Assembly: GCA_001695595.3 (NCBI GenBank)
Contig: MBPM02000020.1
Location: 186,001-250,000 of the forward strand
From: Plasmopara viticola
Taxonomy: Eukaryota; Oomycota; Peronosporomycetes; Peronosporales; Peronosporaceae
Direction: 5' to 3'
DNA: 64,000 bases
Within the stretch, counting starts at the first letter, position 1; every line of letters begins with the position of its first letter. Positions 14,340-28,400 of the stretch are shown in pieces. The notes under the pieces are model-generated. The model searched no databases. It saw only the letters and a list, made by a program, of their open reading frames with translations, and had not been told where the DNA came from. The translations under genes were made by a program, and so were the position numbers.

Positions 14340-17300
14340 TCGAGCCGCAACTAAGCGTATAATCATTCTCCCATAGAGCCGAGGATCTGTACGCCCACAG
14401 AAGCGTTCTGTCTCTCACTCGAGACATGCACGGACGCAATCGAGACTGAACTTAGCGTATAAGCTCCCTTTACAAATGTCGAGACGCCGCACGGCCACAA
14501 GATACGTCCTTTCTATCTTTCAAGACTCGAACCGACGCAATAGACCCACAACTAAACATTTTTCACACTTTTGAAGCATTGAGTTGCTGCACGTTCACAG
14601 ATACGTCTTGGCCATCAATCTAGACATGCACGGACGCAGTCAAGCCGCAGCTAAACGTATAATCATTCTTCCATAGCGCCAAGGCACTCTGCGGCCACAG
14701 ATGCGTTCTGTTTCTCAATCGTGACATGCACGGACGCAATCGAGACTCAACTTAGCGTATAATAACTCTTTTGAAGTACCAAGACGCTGCACGGCCACAG
14801 ACACGTCCTTTCTATCTTCAAAGACTCGAACCGACGCAATAGAGCCACATCTAAACATTTTTCACACTTTTGAAGCGTTGAGTTGCTGCACGGTCACAGA
14901 TACGTCTTGTCTATCATTCTAGATATGCAAGGACGCAATCGAGCCGCAACTAAGCGTATAATCATTCTACCATAGTGCCGAGGCACTGTACGGCCACATA
15001 ACTCTTTTGAAGTACCCAGACGTTGCACGGCCACAGATACGTCCTTTCTGTCTTTCAAGACTCGAACCGACGCAATAGACCCACAAGTAAACATTTTTCA
15101 CACTTTTGAAGCGTTGAGTTGCTGCACTCTTACAGATACGTCTTGTCTGATATTCTGGACATGCACGGACGCAATCGAGACTGAACTTAGCGTATAAGCT
15201 CCCTTTACAAATGTCGAGACGCCGCACGGCCACAGATACGTCCTTTCTATCTTTCAAGACTCGAACCGACGCAATAGACCCACAACTAAACATTTTTCAC
15301 ACTTTTGAAGCATTGAGTTGCTGCACGTTCACAGATACGTCTTGGCCATCAATCTAGACATGCACAGACGCAGTCAAGCCGCAGCTAAACGTATAATCAT
15401 TCTTCCATAGCGCCAAGGCACTCTGCGGCCACAGATGCGTTCTGTTTCTCAATCGTGACATGCACGGACGCAATCGAGACTCAACTTAGCGTATAATAAC
15501 TCTTTTGAAGTACCAAGACGCTGCACGGCCACAGATACGTCCTTTCTATCTTTCAAGACTCGAACCGACGCAATAGAGCCACATCTAAACATTTTTCACA
15601 CTTTTGAAGCGTTGAGTTGCTGCACGGTCACAGATACGTCTTGTCTATCATTCTAGATATGCAAGGACGCAATCGAGCGGCAGCCAAACGTATAATCATT
15701 CTTTCATAGCGCTGAGGCACTGTACCGCCACAGATACGTCGTACCTCTCATCAAGGAGAAGCACGTACGCAATCGAGACTCAACTTAGCGTATAATGACT
15801 TTTTTGAAGTACCAAGACGCTGCACGGCCACAGATACGTCGTGTCTCTCAATCAAGAGACATACGGACGCAATCGAGACTCAACTTAGCGTATAATCACT
15901 CTTTTGAAATGCCGAGACGCTGCACGGCCACAGATACGTCCTTTCTATCTTTCAAGACTCGAACCGACGCAATAGACCCACACTTAAACATTTTTCACAC
16001 TTTTGAAGCGTTGAGTTGCTGCACTCTTACAGATACGTCTTGTCCGACATTTTAGACATGCACGGACGCAATCGAGCCGCACCTAAGCGTATAATCGTTC
16101 TTCCATAGCGCCGGGGCACTTTACGGCCACAGATGCGTTCTGTCTCTCACTCGAGACATGCACGGACGCAATCGAGACTCAACTTGGCGTATAAGCTCAC
16201 TTTTGGAATGCCGAGAGGGTACACGGCCACAGATACGTCCTTTCTATCTTTCAAGACTCGAATTGAAGCAATAGAGCCACATCCAAACTTTTTTCACACT
16301 TTTGAATTTTTGAGTTGCTGTACGGTCAGAGATACGTCTTGGCTATAACTCTAGACATGCACGGACGCAATCGAGCGGCAGCCAAACGTATAATCATTCT
16401 TTCATAGCGCTGAGGCACTGTACCGCCACAGATACGTCGTACCTCTCATCAAGGAGAAGCACGTACGCAATCGAGACTCAACTTAGCGTATAATAACTCT
16501 TTTGTAACGCCGAGACGCTGCACGGCCACAGATACGTCCTTTCTATCTTTCAAGACTCGAACCGACGCAATAGAGCCACATCTAAACATTTTCACACTTT
16601 TAAAGTGTTGAGTTGCCGCACGATCACAGACACGTCTTGGCTATCAATCTAGACATGCACGGACGCAATCGAGCTGCAAATAAGCGTATAATCATTCTCC
16701 CATAGCACCGAACCACTGTACGGCCACAGATGCGTTCTGTCGCTCACTCGAGACATGCAAGGACGCAATCGAGACTCAACTTAGCGTATAATAACTATTT
16801 TGAAGTACCAAGACGCTGCACGGCCACAGATACGTCCTTTCTGTCTTTCAAGACTCGAACCGACGCAATAGAGCCACAACAAAACATTTAATCTTACGTC
16901 TGAAGCGTTGAGTTGCTGCATGGTCACAGCTATGTCTTGGCTATCATTCTAGACATGCACGGACGCAATCGAGCCGCGACTAAGCGTATAATCATTCTAC
17001 CATAGCGCCGAGGCACTGTACGGCCACAGATGCGTTCTGTCTCTCACTCGACACATGCACGGTCGCAATCGAGCCGCAACTAAGCGTATAATCATTCTCC
17101 CATAGAGCCGAGGATCTGTACGCCCACAGAAGCGTTCTGTCTCTCACTCGAGACATGCACGGACGCAATCGAGACTGAACTTAGCGTATAAGCTCCCTTT
17201 ACAAATGTCGAGACGCCGCACGGCCACAAGATACGTCCTTTCTATCTTTCAAGACTCGAACCGACGCAATAGACCCACAACTAAACATTTTTCACACTTT

Positions 17301-18890
17301 TGAAGCATTGAGTTGCTGCACGTTCACAGATACGTCTTGGCCATCAATCTAGACATGCACGGACGCAGTCAAGCCGCAGCTAAACGTATAATCATTCTTC
17401 CATAGCGCCAAGGCACTCTGCGGCCACAGATGCGTTCTGTTTCTCAATCGTGACATGCACGGACGCAATCGAGACTCAACTTAGCGTATAATAACTCTTT
17501 TGAAGTACCAAGACGCTGCACGGCCACAGACACGTCCTTTCTATCTTCAAAGACTCGAACCGACGCAATAGAGCCACATCTAAACATTTTTCACACTTTT
17601 GAAGCGTTGAGTTGCTGCACGGTCACAGATACGTCTTGTCTATCATTCTAGATATGCAAGGACGCAATCGAGCCGCAACTAAGCGTATAATCATTCTACC
17701 ATAGTGCCGAGGCACTGTACGGCCACATAACTCTTTTGAAGTACCCAGACGTTGCACGGCCACAGATACGTCCTTTCTGTCTTTCAAGACTCGAACCGAC
17801 GCAATAGACCCACAAGTAAACATTTTTCACACTTTTGAAGCGTTGAGTTGCTGCACTCTTACAGATACGTCTTGTCTGATATTCTGGACATGCACGGACG
17901 CAATCGAGACTGAACTTAGCGTATAAGCTCCCTTTACAAATGTCGAGACGCCGCACGGCCACAGATACGTCCTTTCTATCTTTCAAGACTCGAACCGACG
18001 CAATAGACCCACAACTAAACATTTTTCACACTTTGAAGCATTGAGTTGCTGCACGTTCACAGATACGTCTTGGCCATCAATCTAGACATGCACAGACGCA
18101 GTCAAGCCGCAGCTAAACGTATAATCATTCTTCCATAGCGCCAAGGCACTCTGCGGCCACAGATGCGTTCTGTTTCTCAATCGTGACATGCACGGACGCA
18201 ATCGAGACTCAACTTAGCGTATAATAACTCTTTTGAAGTACCAAGACGCTGCACGGCCACAGATACGTCCTTTCTATCTTTCAAGACTCGAACCGACGCA
18301 ATAGAGCCACATCTAAACATTTTTCACACTTTTGAAGCGTTGAGTTGCTGCACGGTCACAGATACGTCTTGTCTATCATTCTAGATATGCAAGGACGCAA
18401 TCGAGCGGCAGCCAAACGTATAATCATTCTTTCATAGCGCTGAGGCACTGTACCGCCACAGATACGTCGTACCTCTCATCAAGGAGAAGCACGTACGCAA
18501 TCGAGACTCAACTTAGCGTATAATGACTTTTTTGAAGTACCAAGACGCTGCACGGCCACAGATACGTCGTGTCTCTCAATCAAGAGACATACGGACGCAA
18601 TCGAGACTCAACTTAGCGTATAATCACTCTTTTGAAATGCCGAGACGCTGCACGGCCACAGATACGTCCTTTCTATCTTTCAAGACTCGAACCGACGCAA
18701 TAGACCCACACTTAAACATTTTTCACACTTTTGAAGCGTTGAGTTGCTGCACTCTTACAGATACGTCTTGTCCGACATTTTAGACATGCACGGACGCAAT
18801 CGAGCCGCACCTAAGCGTATAATCGTTCTTCCATAGCGCCGGGGCACTTTACGGCCACAGATGCGTTCTGTCTCTCACTCGAGACATGCA
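14340..18890 (+). repeat. Tandem duplication, ~2,729-bp period
   Basis: The sequence from about 14,340 recurs from about 17,069 with very few differences. Shared diagnostic variants are GAGCCGAGGATCTGTACGCC, GGCCACATAACTC and the TCATCAAGGAGAAGCACG block. The second copy follows the first directly and runs to about 18,890, where the sequence switches to the 897-bp family. A third, older copy of the same segment lies at about 8,760-11,420 (offset about 5,616). Near identity over kilobases points to recent segmental amplification. Confidence 0.85.
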
Positions 18891-20729
18891 CGGACGCAAC
18901 CGAGACTCAACTTAGCGTATAATAACTATTTTGAAGTACCAAGACGCTGCACGGCCACAGATACGTCCTTCCTATCTTTCAAGACTCGAACCGACGCAAA
19001 AGAGCCACAACTAAACATTTTTCACACTTTTGAAGCGTTGAGTTGCTGCACGGTTACAGATACGTCTTGTCTGATATTCTAGACATGCACGGTCGCAATC
19101 GAGCCGCAACTAAGCGTATAATCATTCTTCCAACGCGCCGAGGCACTGTACGGCCACAGATGCGTTGTATCTCTTATAAAGGAGAAGCATGCGCGCAATC
19201 AAGACTCAACTTAGCGTATAATAACTCTTTTGAAGTGCCGAGACGCTGTATGGCCACAGATAAGTACTTTCTATCTTTCAAGACTCGAACCGACGCAATA
19301 GACCCACACTTAAACATTGTTCACACTTTTGAAGCGTTGAGTTGCTGCACTCTTACAGATACGTCTTGTCTAAAATTTTAGACATGCACGGACGCAATCG
19401 AGCCGCACCTAAGCGTATAATCATTCTTCCATAGCGCCGAGGCACTTTACGGCCACAGATGCGTTCTGTCTCTCACTCGACACATGCACGGACGCAATCG
19501 AGACTCAGCTAAGCGTATAATAACTCTTTTGAAGTTTCAAGACGCTGCACGGCCACAAATAATTCCTTTCTATCTTAGAAGACTCGAACCGACGCTATAG
19601 AGCCACTTCTAAACATTTTTCACACTTTTGAAGTGTTGAGTTGCTGCACGTTCACAGATACGTCTTGTCTGACCGTTTAGACATGCACGGACGCAACCTA
19701 GCCGCAACTAAGCGTATAATCATTCTCCCATAGCGCCGAGGCACTGTACGGCCACAGATGCGTTCTGTCTCTCACTCGAGACATGCACGGACGCAATCGA
19801 GACTCAACTTGGCGTATAACCTCACTTTTGAAATGCCGAGAGGGTGCACGGCCACAGATACGTCCTTTCTATCTTTCAAGACTCGAATTGAAATAATACA
19901 GCCACATCCAAACATTTTTCACACTTTTGAATCGTTGAGTTGCTGTACGGTCACAGATACGTCTTGGCTATAACTCTAGACATGCACGGACGCAATCGAG
20001 CTGCTGCCAAGCGAATAATCATTCTTCCATAGCGCGGAGGCACTGTACCGCCACAGATGCGTCGTACCTCTCATCAAGGAGAAGCACGTACGCAATCGAG
20101 ACTCAACTTAGCGTATAATAACTCTTTTGTAACGCCGAGACGCTGCACGGCCACAGATACGTCCTTTCTATCTTTCAAGACTCGAACCGACGCAATAGAG
20201 CCACATCTAAACTTTTTTCACACTTTTAAAGTGTTGAGTTGCTGCATGGTCACAGTTACGTCTTGGCTATCAAGCTAGACATGCACGGACGCAGTCGAGC
20301 CACGACTAAGCGCATAATCATTCTTCCGTAGCGCCAAGGCACGCTACGGCCACAGATGCGTTCTGTCTCTCACTCGAGACATGCACGGACGCAATCGAGT
20401 CTCAACTTAGCGTATAGTAACTTTTTTGAAGTACCAAGACGCTGCACGGCCACAGATACGTCCTTTCTATCTTTCAAGACTCAAACCGACGGAAAAGAGC
20501 CACACCTAAACATCTATTTTTACGTTGAAGCGTTGAGTTGCTGCATGGTCACAGATACGTCTTGGCTATCAATCTAGACATGCACGGACGCCATCGAGCC
20601 ACGACAAAGCGTATAATCATTCTTCCAAAACGCCAAGGCACTGTACGGCCACAATGTCGTGTGTCTCTCAATCAAGACATGCACGGACGCAATCGAGCCT
20701 CAACTTAGCGTATAATCACTCTTTTGCAG

Positions 20730-22620
20730 TACCAAGACGCTGCACGGCCACAGATACGTCCTTTCTATCTTTCAAGACTTGAACCGACGCAATAGAGCCA
20801 CAACAAAGCATCTATTCTTACGTTCGAAGCGTCGAGTTGCTGCATGGTCACAGATACGTCTTGGCTATCAATCAAGACATGCACGGACGCAATCGAGCCA
20901 CGACTAAGCGTATAATCATTCTTTTGAAATGCCGAGACGCTGCACGGCCACAGATACGTCCTTTCTATCTTTCAAGACTCGAACCGACGCAATAGACCCA
21001 CAACTAAACCTTTTTCACACTTTTGAAGCGTTGAGTTGCTGCACGGTCACAGATACGTCTTGGCTATCAATCTAGACATGCACGGACGCAGTCGAGCCGC
21101 AGCCAAGCGTATAATCATTCTTTCATAGCGCCGAGGCACACTACGGCCACAGATGCGATCTGTCTCGCATTCGAGACATGCACGGACGCAATCGAGACTC
21201 AACTTAGCGTATAATAACTCTTTTGAAGTACCAAGACGCTGCACGGCCACAGATACGTCCTTTCTATCTTTCAAGACTCGAACCGACGCAATAGACCCAC
21301 AACTGAACATCTATTCTTATGTTTGAAGCGTTGAGTTGCTGCACGGTAACAGATACGTCTTGGCCATCAATCTAGACATGCACGGACGCAGTCGAGCCGC
21401 AGCTACGCGTATAATCATTCTTCCATAACGCCAAGGCACTCTTCGGCACAGATACGTTCTATCTCTCACTCGAGACATGCTCGGGCGCAATCGAGACTCA
21501 ACTTAGCGTATAATCACTCTTTTGAAGTACTCAGACGCTGCACGGCCACAGATACGTCCTTTCTATCTTTCAAGACTTGAACCGACGCAATAGAGCCACA
21601 ACTAAACCTTTATCCTTACATTCGAAGCGTTGAGTTGCTGCATGGTCACAAATACGTCTTGGCTATCAATCTAGACATGCACGGACGCAGTCGAGCCATG
21701 ACTAAGCGTATAATCATTCTTTCATACCGCCAAGGCACTCTGCGGCCACAGATGCGTTCTATCTCTCACTCGAGACATGCACGGACGCAATCGAGATTCA
21801 ACTTAGCGTAAAAAAACTCTTTTGAAGTACCAAGACGCTGCACGGCCACAGATACGTCCTTTCTATCTTTCAAGACTTGAACCGACGCAATAGAGCCACA
21901 ACAAAGCATCTATTCTTACGTTCGAAGCGTCGAGTTGCTGCATGGTCACAGATACGTCTTGGCTATCAATCTAGACATGCACGGACGCAATCGAGCCACG
22001 ACTAAGCGTATAATTATTCTTTTGAAATGCCGAGACGCTGCACGGCCACAGATACGTCCTTTCTATCTTTCAAGACTCGAACCGACGCAATAGACCCACA
22101 ACTAAACCTTTTTCACACTTTTGAAGCGTTGAGTTGCTGCACGGTCACAGATACGTCTTGGCTATCAATCTAGACATGCACGGACGCAGTCGAGCCGCAG
22201 CCAAGCGTATAATCATTCTTTCATAGCGCCGAGGCACACTACGGCCACAGATGCGATCTGTCTCGCATTCGAGACATGCACGGACGCAATCGAGACTCAA
22301 CTTAGCGTATAATAACTCTTTTGAAGTACCAAGACGCTGCACGGCCACAGATACGTCCTTTCTATCTTTCAAGACTCGAACCGACGCAATAGACCCACAA
22401 CTGAACATCTATTCTTATGTTTGAAGCGTTGAGTTGCTGCACGGTAACAGATACGTCTTGGCCATCAATCTAGACATGCACGGACGCAGTCGAGCCGCAG
22501 CTACGCGTATAATCATTCTTCCATAACGCCAAGGCACTCTTCGGCCACAGATGCGTTCTATCTCTCACTCGAGACATGCTCGGGCGCAATCGAGACTCAA
22601 CTTAGCGTATAGTCACTTTT
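20730..22620 (+). repeat. Tandem duplication, 1,098-bp period (11 monomers, out of trimer register)
   Basis: Sequence around 20,781-21,500 recurs 1,098 bp downstream (21,879-22,600). Private variants include GGTAACAGATACG, CATGCTCGGGCGC and a type A to type B fusion ATAATCATTCTTTTGAAAT near 20,915 and 22,010. The length corresponds to 11 monomers rather than a multiple of three, because the fusion monomer drops one step of the ABC cycle. Confidence 0.8.
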
Positions 22621-24249
22621 TTGAAGTACCAAGACGCTGCACGGCCACAGATACGTCCTTTCTATCTTTCAAGACTCGAACCGACGCAAAAGATCCACAT
22701 CTAGCATTTCTCGCAATTTCGAAGTGTTGAGTTGCTGCACGGTCACAGAATCGTCTTGGCTATCAATCTAGACACGCACGGACGCAATCGAGCCGCAACT
22801 AAGCGTATAATCATTCTTCCATAGCCCCGAGGCACTGTACGGCCACAGATGCGTTCTGTCTCTCACTTAAGACATGCACCGACGCAATCAAGACTCAACT
22901 TATCGTATAAGCTCTCTTTTGAAGTACCAAGACGCTGCACGGCCACAGATTCGTCCTTTCTATCTTTCTAGACTCGAACCGACGCAATAGAGGCACATCT
23001 ACACGTTTTTTACACTTTTGAAGCGTTGAGTTGCTGCACGGTCACAGATACGTCTTGGCTACCAATCTAGACACGCACGGACGCAATCGAGGCGCAACTA
23101 AGCGTATAATCATTCTTCCAGAGCACCGAGGCACTGTACGGCCACAGATGCGTTCTGTCTCTCAATCAAGACATCCATAGACGTAACCGAGACTCAACTT
23201 AGCGTATAATGACTCTTTTGAAATGCCGAGACGCTGCACGGCCACAGATACGTCCTTTCTATCTTTCAAGACTCGAACCGACGCAATAGAGCCACAACTA
23301 AACCTTTATTCTTACATTCGAAGCGTTGAGTTGCTGCATGTTCACAGTTACGTCTTGGCTATCAATCTAGACATGCACGGACGCAGTCGAGCCATGACTA
23401 AGCGTATAATCATTCTTTCATACCGCCAAGGCACTCTGCGGCCACAGATGCGTTCTATCTCTCACTCGAGACATGCACGGACGCAATCGAGATTCAACTT
23501 AGCGTAAAAAAACTCTTTTGAAGTACCAAGACGCTGCACGGCCACAGATACGTCCTTTCTATCTGTTAATACTCTAACCAACGCATAGACCCACAACTAA
23601 ACATATATTCTTACGTTGAAGGGTTGAGTTGCTGCATGGTCACAAATACGTCTTGGCTATCAATCTAGACATGCACGGACGCAGTCGAGCCATGACTAAG
23701 CGTATAATCATTATTTCATACCGCCAAGGCACTCTGCGGCCACAGATGCGTTCTATCTCTCACTTGAGACATGCACGGACGCAATCGAGATTCAACTTAG
23801 CGTAAAAAAACTCTTTTGAAGTACCAAGACGCTGCACGGCCACAGATACGTCCTTTCTATCTGTTAAGACTCAAACCGGCGCATAGACCCACAACTAAAC
23901 ATATATTCTTACGTTGAAGGGTTGAGTTGCTGCATGGTCCCAGTTACGTCTTGGCTATCAATCTAGACATGCACGGACGCAATCGAGCCACGACAAAGCG
24001 TTTAATCATTCTTCCATAGCGCCAAGGCACTCTGCGGCCGTCTCTCAATAAAGACATGCATGCACGCAATCGAAACTCAACTTAGCGTATAATCACTCTT
24101 TTGCAGTATCCAGACGCTGCACGGCCACAGATACGTCCTTTCTATCTTTCAAGACTCGAACCGACGCAATAGACCCACAACTGAACATCTATTCTTATGT
24201 TTGAAGCGTTGAGTTGCTGCACGGTCACAGATACGTCTTGGCTATCAAT

Positions 24250-25454
24250 CTAGACACGCACGGACGCAATCGAGCCGCAACTAAGCGTATAATCATTCTT
24301 CCATAGCCTCGAGGCACTGTACGGCCACAGATGCGTTCTGTCTCTCACTCAAGACATACACCGACGCAATCAAGACTATACTTATCGTATAAGCTCTCTT
24401 TTGAAGTACCAAGACGCTGCACGGCCACAGATTCGTCCTTTCTATCTTTCTAGACTCGAACCGACGCAATAGAGGCACATCTACACGTTTTTCACACTTC
24501 TGAAGCGTTGAGTTGCTGCACGGTCACAGATACGTCTTGGCTATCAATCTAGACATGCACGGACGCAATCGAGCCGAGACAAAGCGTATAATCATTCTTC
24601 CATAGCCCCGAGGCACTGTACGGCCACAGATACGTTCTGTCTTCCAATCAAGAGATGCACGGACGCAATCGAGACTCAACTTAACGTATAATAACTCTTT
24701 TGAAGTACCCAGACGCGGCACGGCCACAGATACGTCATACGTTCTATTTTTCAAGACTCGAACCGACGCAATAGAGCCACAACTAAACATTTATTCTTAC
24801 GTCTGAAGCGTTAAGTTGCTGAACGGTCACAGATACGTCTTGGCTATCAATCTAGACACGCACGTACGCAATCGAGCCGCAACTAAGCGTATAATCATTC
24901 TTCCATAGCCTCGAGGCACTGTACGGCCACAGATGCGTTCTGTCTCTCACTCAAGACATACACCGACGCAATCAAGACTATACTTATCGTATAAGCTCTC
25001 TTTTGAAGTACCAAGACGCTGCACGGCCACAGATTCGTCCTTTCTATCTTTCTAGACTCGAACCGACGCAATAGAGGCACATCTACACGTTTTTTCACAC
25101 TTCTGAAGCGTTGAGTTGCTGCACGGTCACAGATACGTCTTGGCTATCAATCTAGACATGCACGGACGCAATCGAGCCGAGACAAAGCGTATAATCATTC
25201 TTCCATAGCCCCGAGGCACTGTACGGCCACAGATACGTTCTGTCTTCCAATCAAGAGATGCACGGACGCAATCGAGACTCAACTTAACGTATAATAACTC
25301 TTTTGAAGTACCCAGACGCGGCACGGCCACAGATACGTCATACGTTCTATTTTTCAAGACTCGAACCGACGCAATAGAGCCACAACTAAACATTTATTCT
25401 TACGTCTGAAGCGTTAAGTTGCTGAACGGTCACAGATACGTCTTGGCTATCAAT
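24250..25454 (+). repeat. Tandem duplication, ~602-bp period (two 299-bp units)
   Basis: The block beginning CTAGACACGCACG at about 24,250 recurs at about 24,852, and its start is seen again at about 25,453. Shared private variants are GACATACACCGACGC, CTTATCGTATAAGC and CGTCATACGTTC. Two trimeric units were duplicated together with almost no divergence. Confidence 0.85.
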
Positions 25455-28400
25455 CTAGACACGCACGTACGCAATCGAGCCGCAACTAAGCGTATAATCA
25501 TTCTTCCATAGCCCCGAGGCACTGTACGGCCACAGATGCGTTCCGTCTCTCACTCGAGACATAACGGACGCAATCGAGACTCAACTTAGCATATAATCAC
25601 TCTCTTATAGTACCAAGACGCTGCATGGCCACAGATACGTCGTCCTTTCTACCTTTCAAGACTCGAACCGACGCAATAGAGCCACAGCTAAGGATTTTTC
25701 ACTCTTTGGAAGCGTTGAGTTTCTGTACGGTCATAGATACGTCTTGGCTACCAATCTAGACACGCACGGACGCAATCGAGCCGAGACTAAGCGTATAATC
25801 ATTCTTCCATAGCCCCGAGGCATTGTACGGCCACAGATGCGTTCTATCTCTCACTCGAGACATGCACGGACGCAATCGAGACTCAACTTAGCGTATAATA
25901 ACGCTTTTGTACCCAGACGGTGCTCGGCCACAGATACGTCCTTTCTATCTTTCAAGACTCGAACCGACGCAATATAGCCCCCTAAACATTTATTCACACT
26001 TTTGAAGCGTTGAGTTGCTGCACGGTCACAGATACGTCTTGGCTATCAATCTAGACACCCACAAACGCAATCGAGCCGCAACTAAGCGTATAATTATTCT
26101 TCCATAGCACCGAGGCACTGTACGGCCACAGATGCGTTCTGTCTCTCAATCAAGACATCCATAGACGCAATCGAGACTCAACTAAGCGTATAAGCCCTCT
26201 TTTGAAATGCCGAGACGCTGCACGGCCATAAATACGTCCTTTCTATCTTTCAAGACTCGAACCGACGCAAAAGAACCACAATTAAACAGTTAATCTTACG
26301 TTTGAAGCGTCGAGTTGCTGTACGGTCACAGATACGTCTTGGCTATCAATCTAGAAATGCCCGGACTCAATCGAGCCGAGACTAAGCTTATAATCATTCT
26401 TCCATAGCCCCGAGGAACTGTACGGCCACAGATGCGTTCTTTCTCTCACTCAAGACATGCACGGACTCAATCGAGACTCAACTTAGCGTATAGTCACTTT
26501 TTTGAAGTACCAAGACGCTGCACGGCCACAGATACGTCCTTTCTATCTTTCAAGACTCGAACCGACGCAAAAGATCCACATCTAGCATTTCTCGCAATTT
26601 CGAAGTGTTGAGTTGCTGCACGGTCACAGAATCGTCTTGGCTATCAATCTAGACACGCACGGACGCAATCGAGCCGCAACTAAGCGTATAATCATTCTTC
26701 CATAGCCCCGAGGCACTGTACGGCCACAGATGCGTTCTGTCTCTCACTTAAGACATGCACCGACGCAATCAAGACTCAACTTATCGTATAAGCTCTCTTT
26801 TGAAGTACCAAGACGCTGCACGGCCACAGATTCGTCCTTTCTATCTTTCTAGACTCGAACCGACGCAATAAAGGCACATCTACACGTTTTTTACACTTTT
26901 GAAGCGTTGAGTTGCTGCACGGTCACAGATACGTCTTGGCTACCAATCTAGACACGCACGGACGCAATCGAGGCGCAACTAAGCGTATAATCATTCTTCC
27001 AGAGCACCGAGGCACTGTACGGCCACAGATGCGTTCTGTCTCTCAATCAAGACATCCATAGACGTAACCGAGACTCAACTTAGCGTATAATGACTCTTTT
27101 GAAATGCCGAGACGCTGCACGGCCACAGATACGTCCTTTCTATCTTTCAAGACTCGAACCGACGCAAAAGAACCACAACTAAACAGTTAATCTTACGTTT
27201 GAAGCGTCGAGTTGCTGTACGGTCACAGATACGTCTTGGCTATCAATCTAGACATTCACGGACGCAATCGAGTCGCAACAAAGCGTATAATCAATCTTCC
27301 ATAGCCCCGATGCACTGTACGGCCACGAAGCGTTCTGTCTCTCACTCAGGACATGCACGGACTCAATCGAGACTCAACTTAGCGTATAGTCACTCTTTTG
27401 AAGTACGAAGACGCTGCACGGCCACAGATAAAAATTCTTTATCTTTCAAGACTCGAACCGACGCAAAAGACCCACATCTAAGCATTTCTCGCGCTTTCGA
27501 AGTGTTGAGTTGCTGCACGGTCACAGATACGTCTTGGCTATCAATCTAGACACGCACGGACGCAATCGAGCCGTAACTGAGCGTATAATCACTCTTCCAT
27601 AGCCCCGAGGCACTGTACGGCCACAGATGCGTTCTGTCTCTCACTCAAGACATGCACCGACGCAATCAAGACTCAACTTATCGTATAAGCTCTCGTTTGA
27701 AGTACTAAGACGCTGCACGGCCACAGATTCGTCCTTTCTATCTTTCTAGACTCGAACCGACGCAATAGAGGCACATCTACACGTTTTTTACACTTTTGAA
27801 GCGTTGAGTTGCTGCACGGTCACAGATACGTCTTGGCTATCAATCTAGACACGCACGGACGCAATCGAGGCGCAACTAAGCGTATAATCATTCTTCAATG
27901 GACCGAGGCACTGTACGGCCACAGAGGCGTTCTGTCTCTCAATCAAAACATCCATAGACGTAACCGAGACTCAACTTAGCGTATAATGACTCTTTTGAAA
28001 TGCCGAGACGCTGCACGGCCACAGATACGTCCTTTCTATCTTTCAAGACTCGAACCGACGCAAAAGAACCACAACTAAACAGTTAACCTTACGTTTGAAG
28101 CGTCGAGTTGCTGTACGGTCACAGATACGGCTTGGCTATCAATCTAGACACGCACGGACGCAATCGAGTCGCAACAAAGCGTATAATCATTCTTCCATAG
28201 CCCGGAGGCACTGCACGGCCACGAAGCGTTCTGTCTCTCACTCAAGACATGCACGGACTCAATCGAGACTCAACTTAGCGTATAGTCACTCTTTTGAAAT
28301 ACAAGACGCTGCACGGCCACAGATAAAAACTTTCTATCTTTCTAGACTCGAACCGACGCAATAGAGGCACATCTACACGTTTTTCACACTTTTGAAGCGT

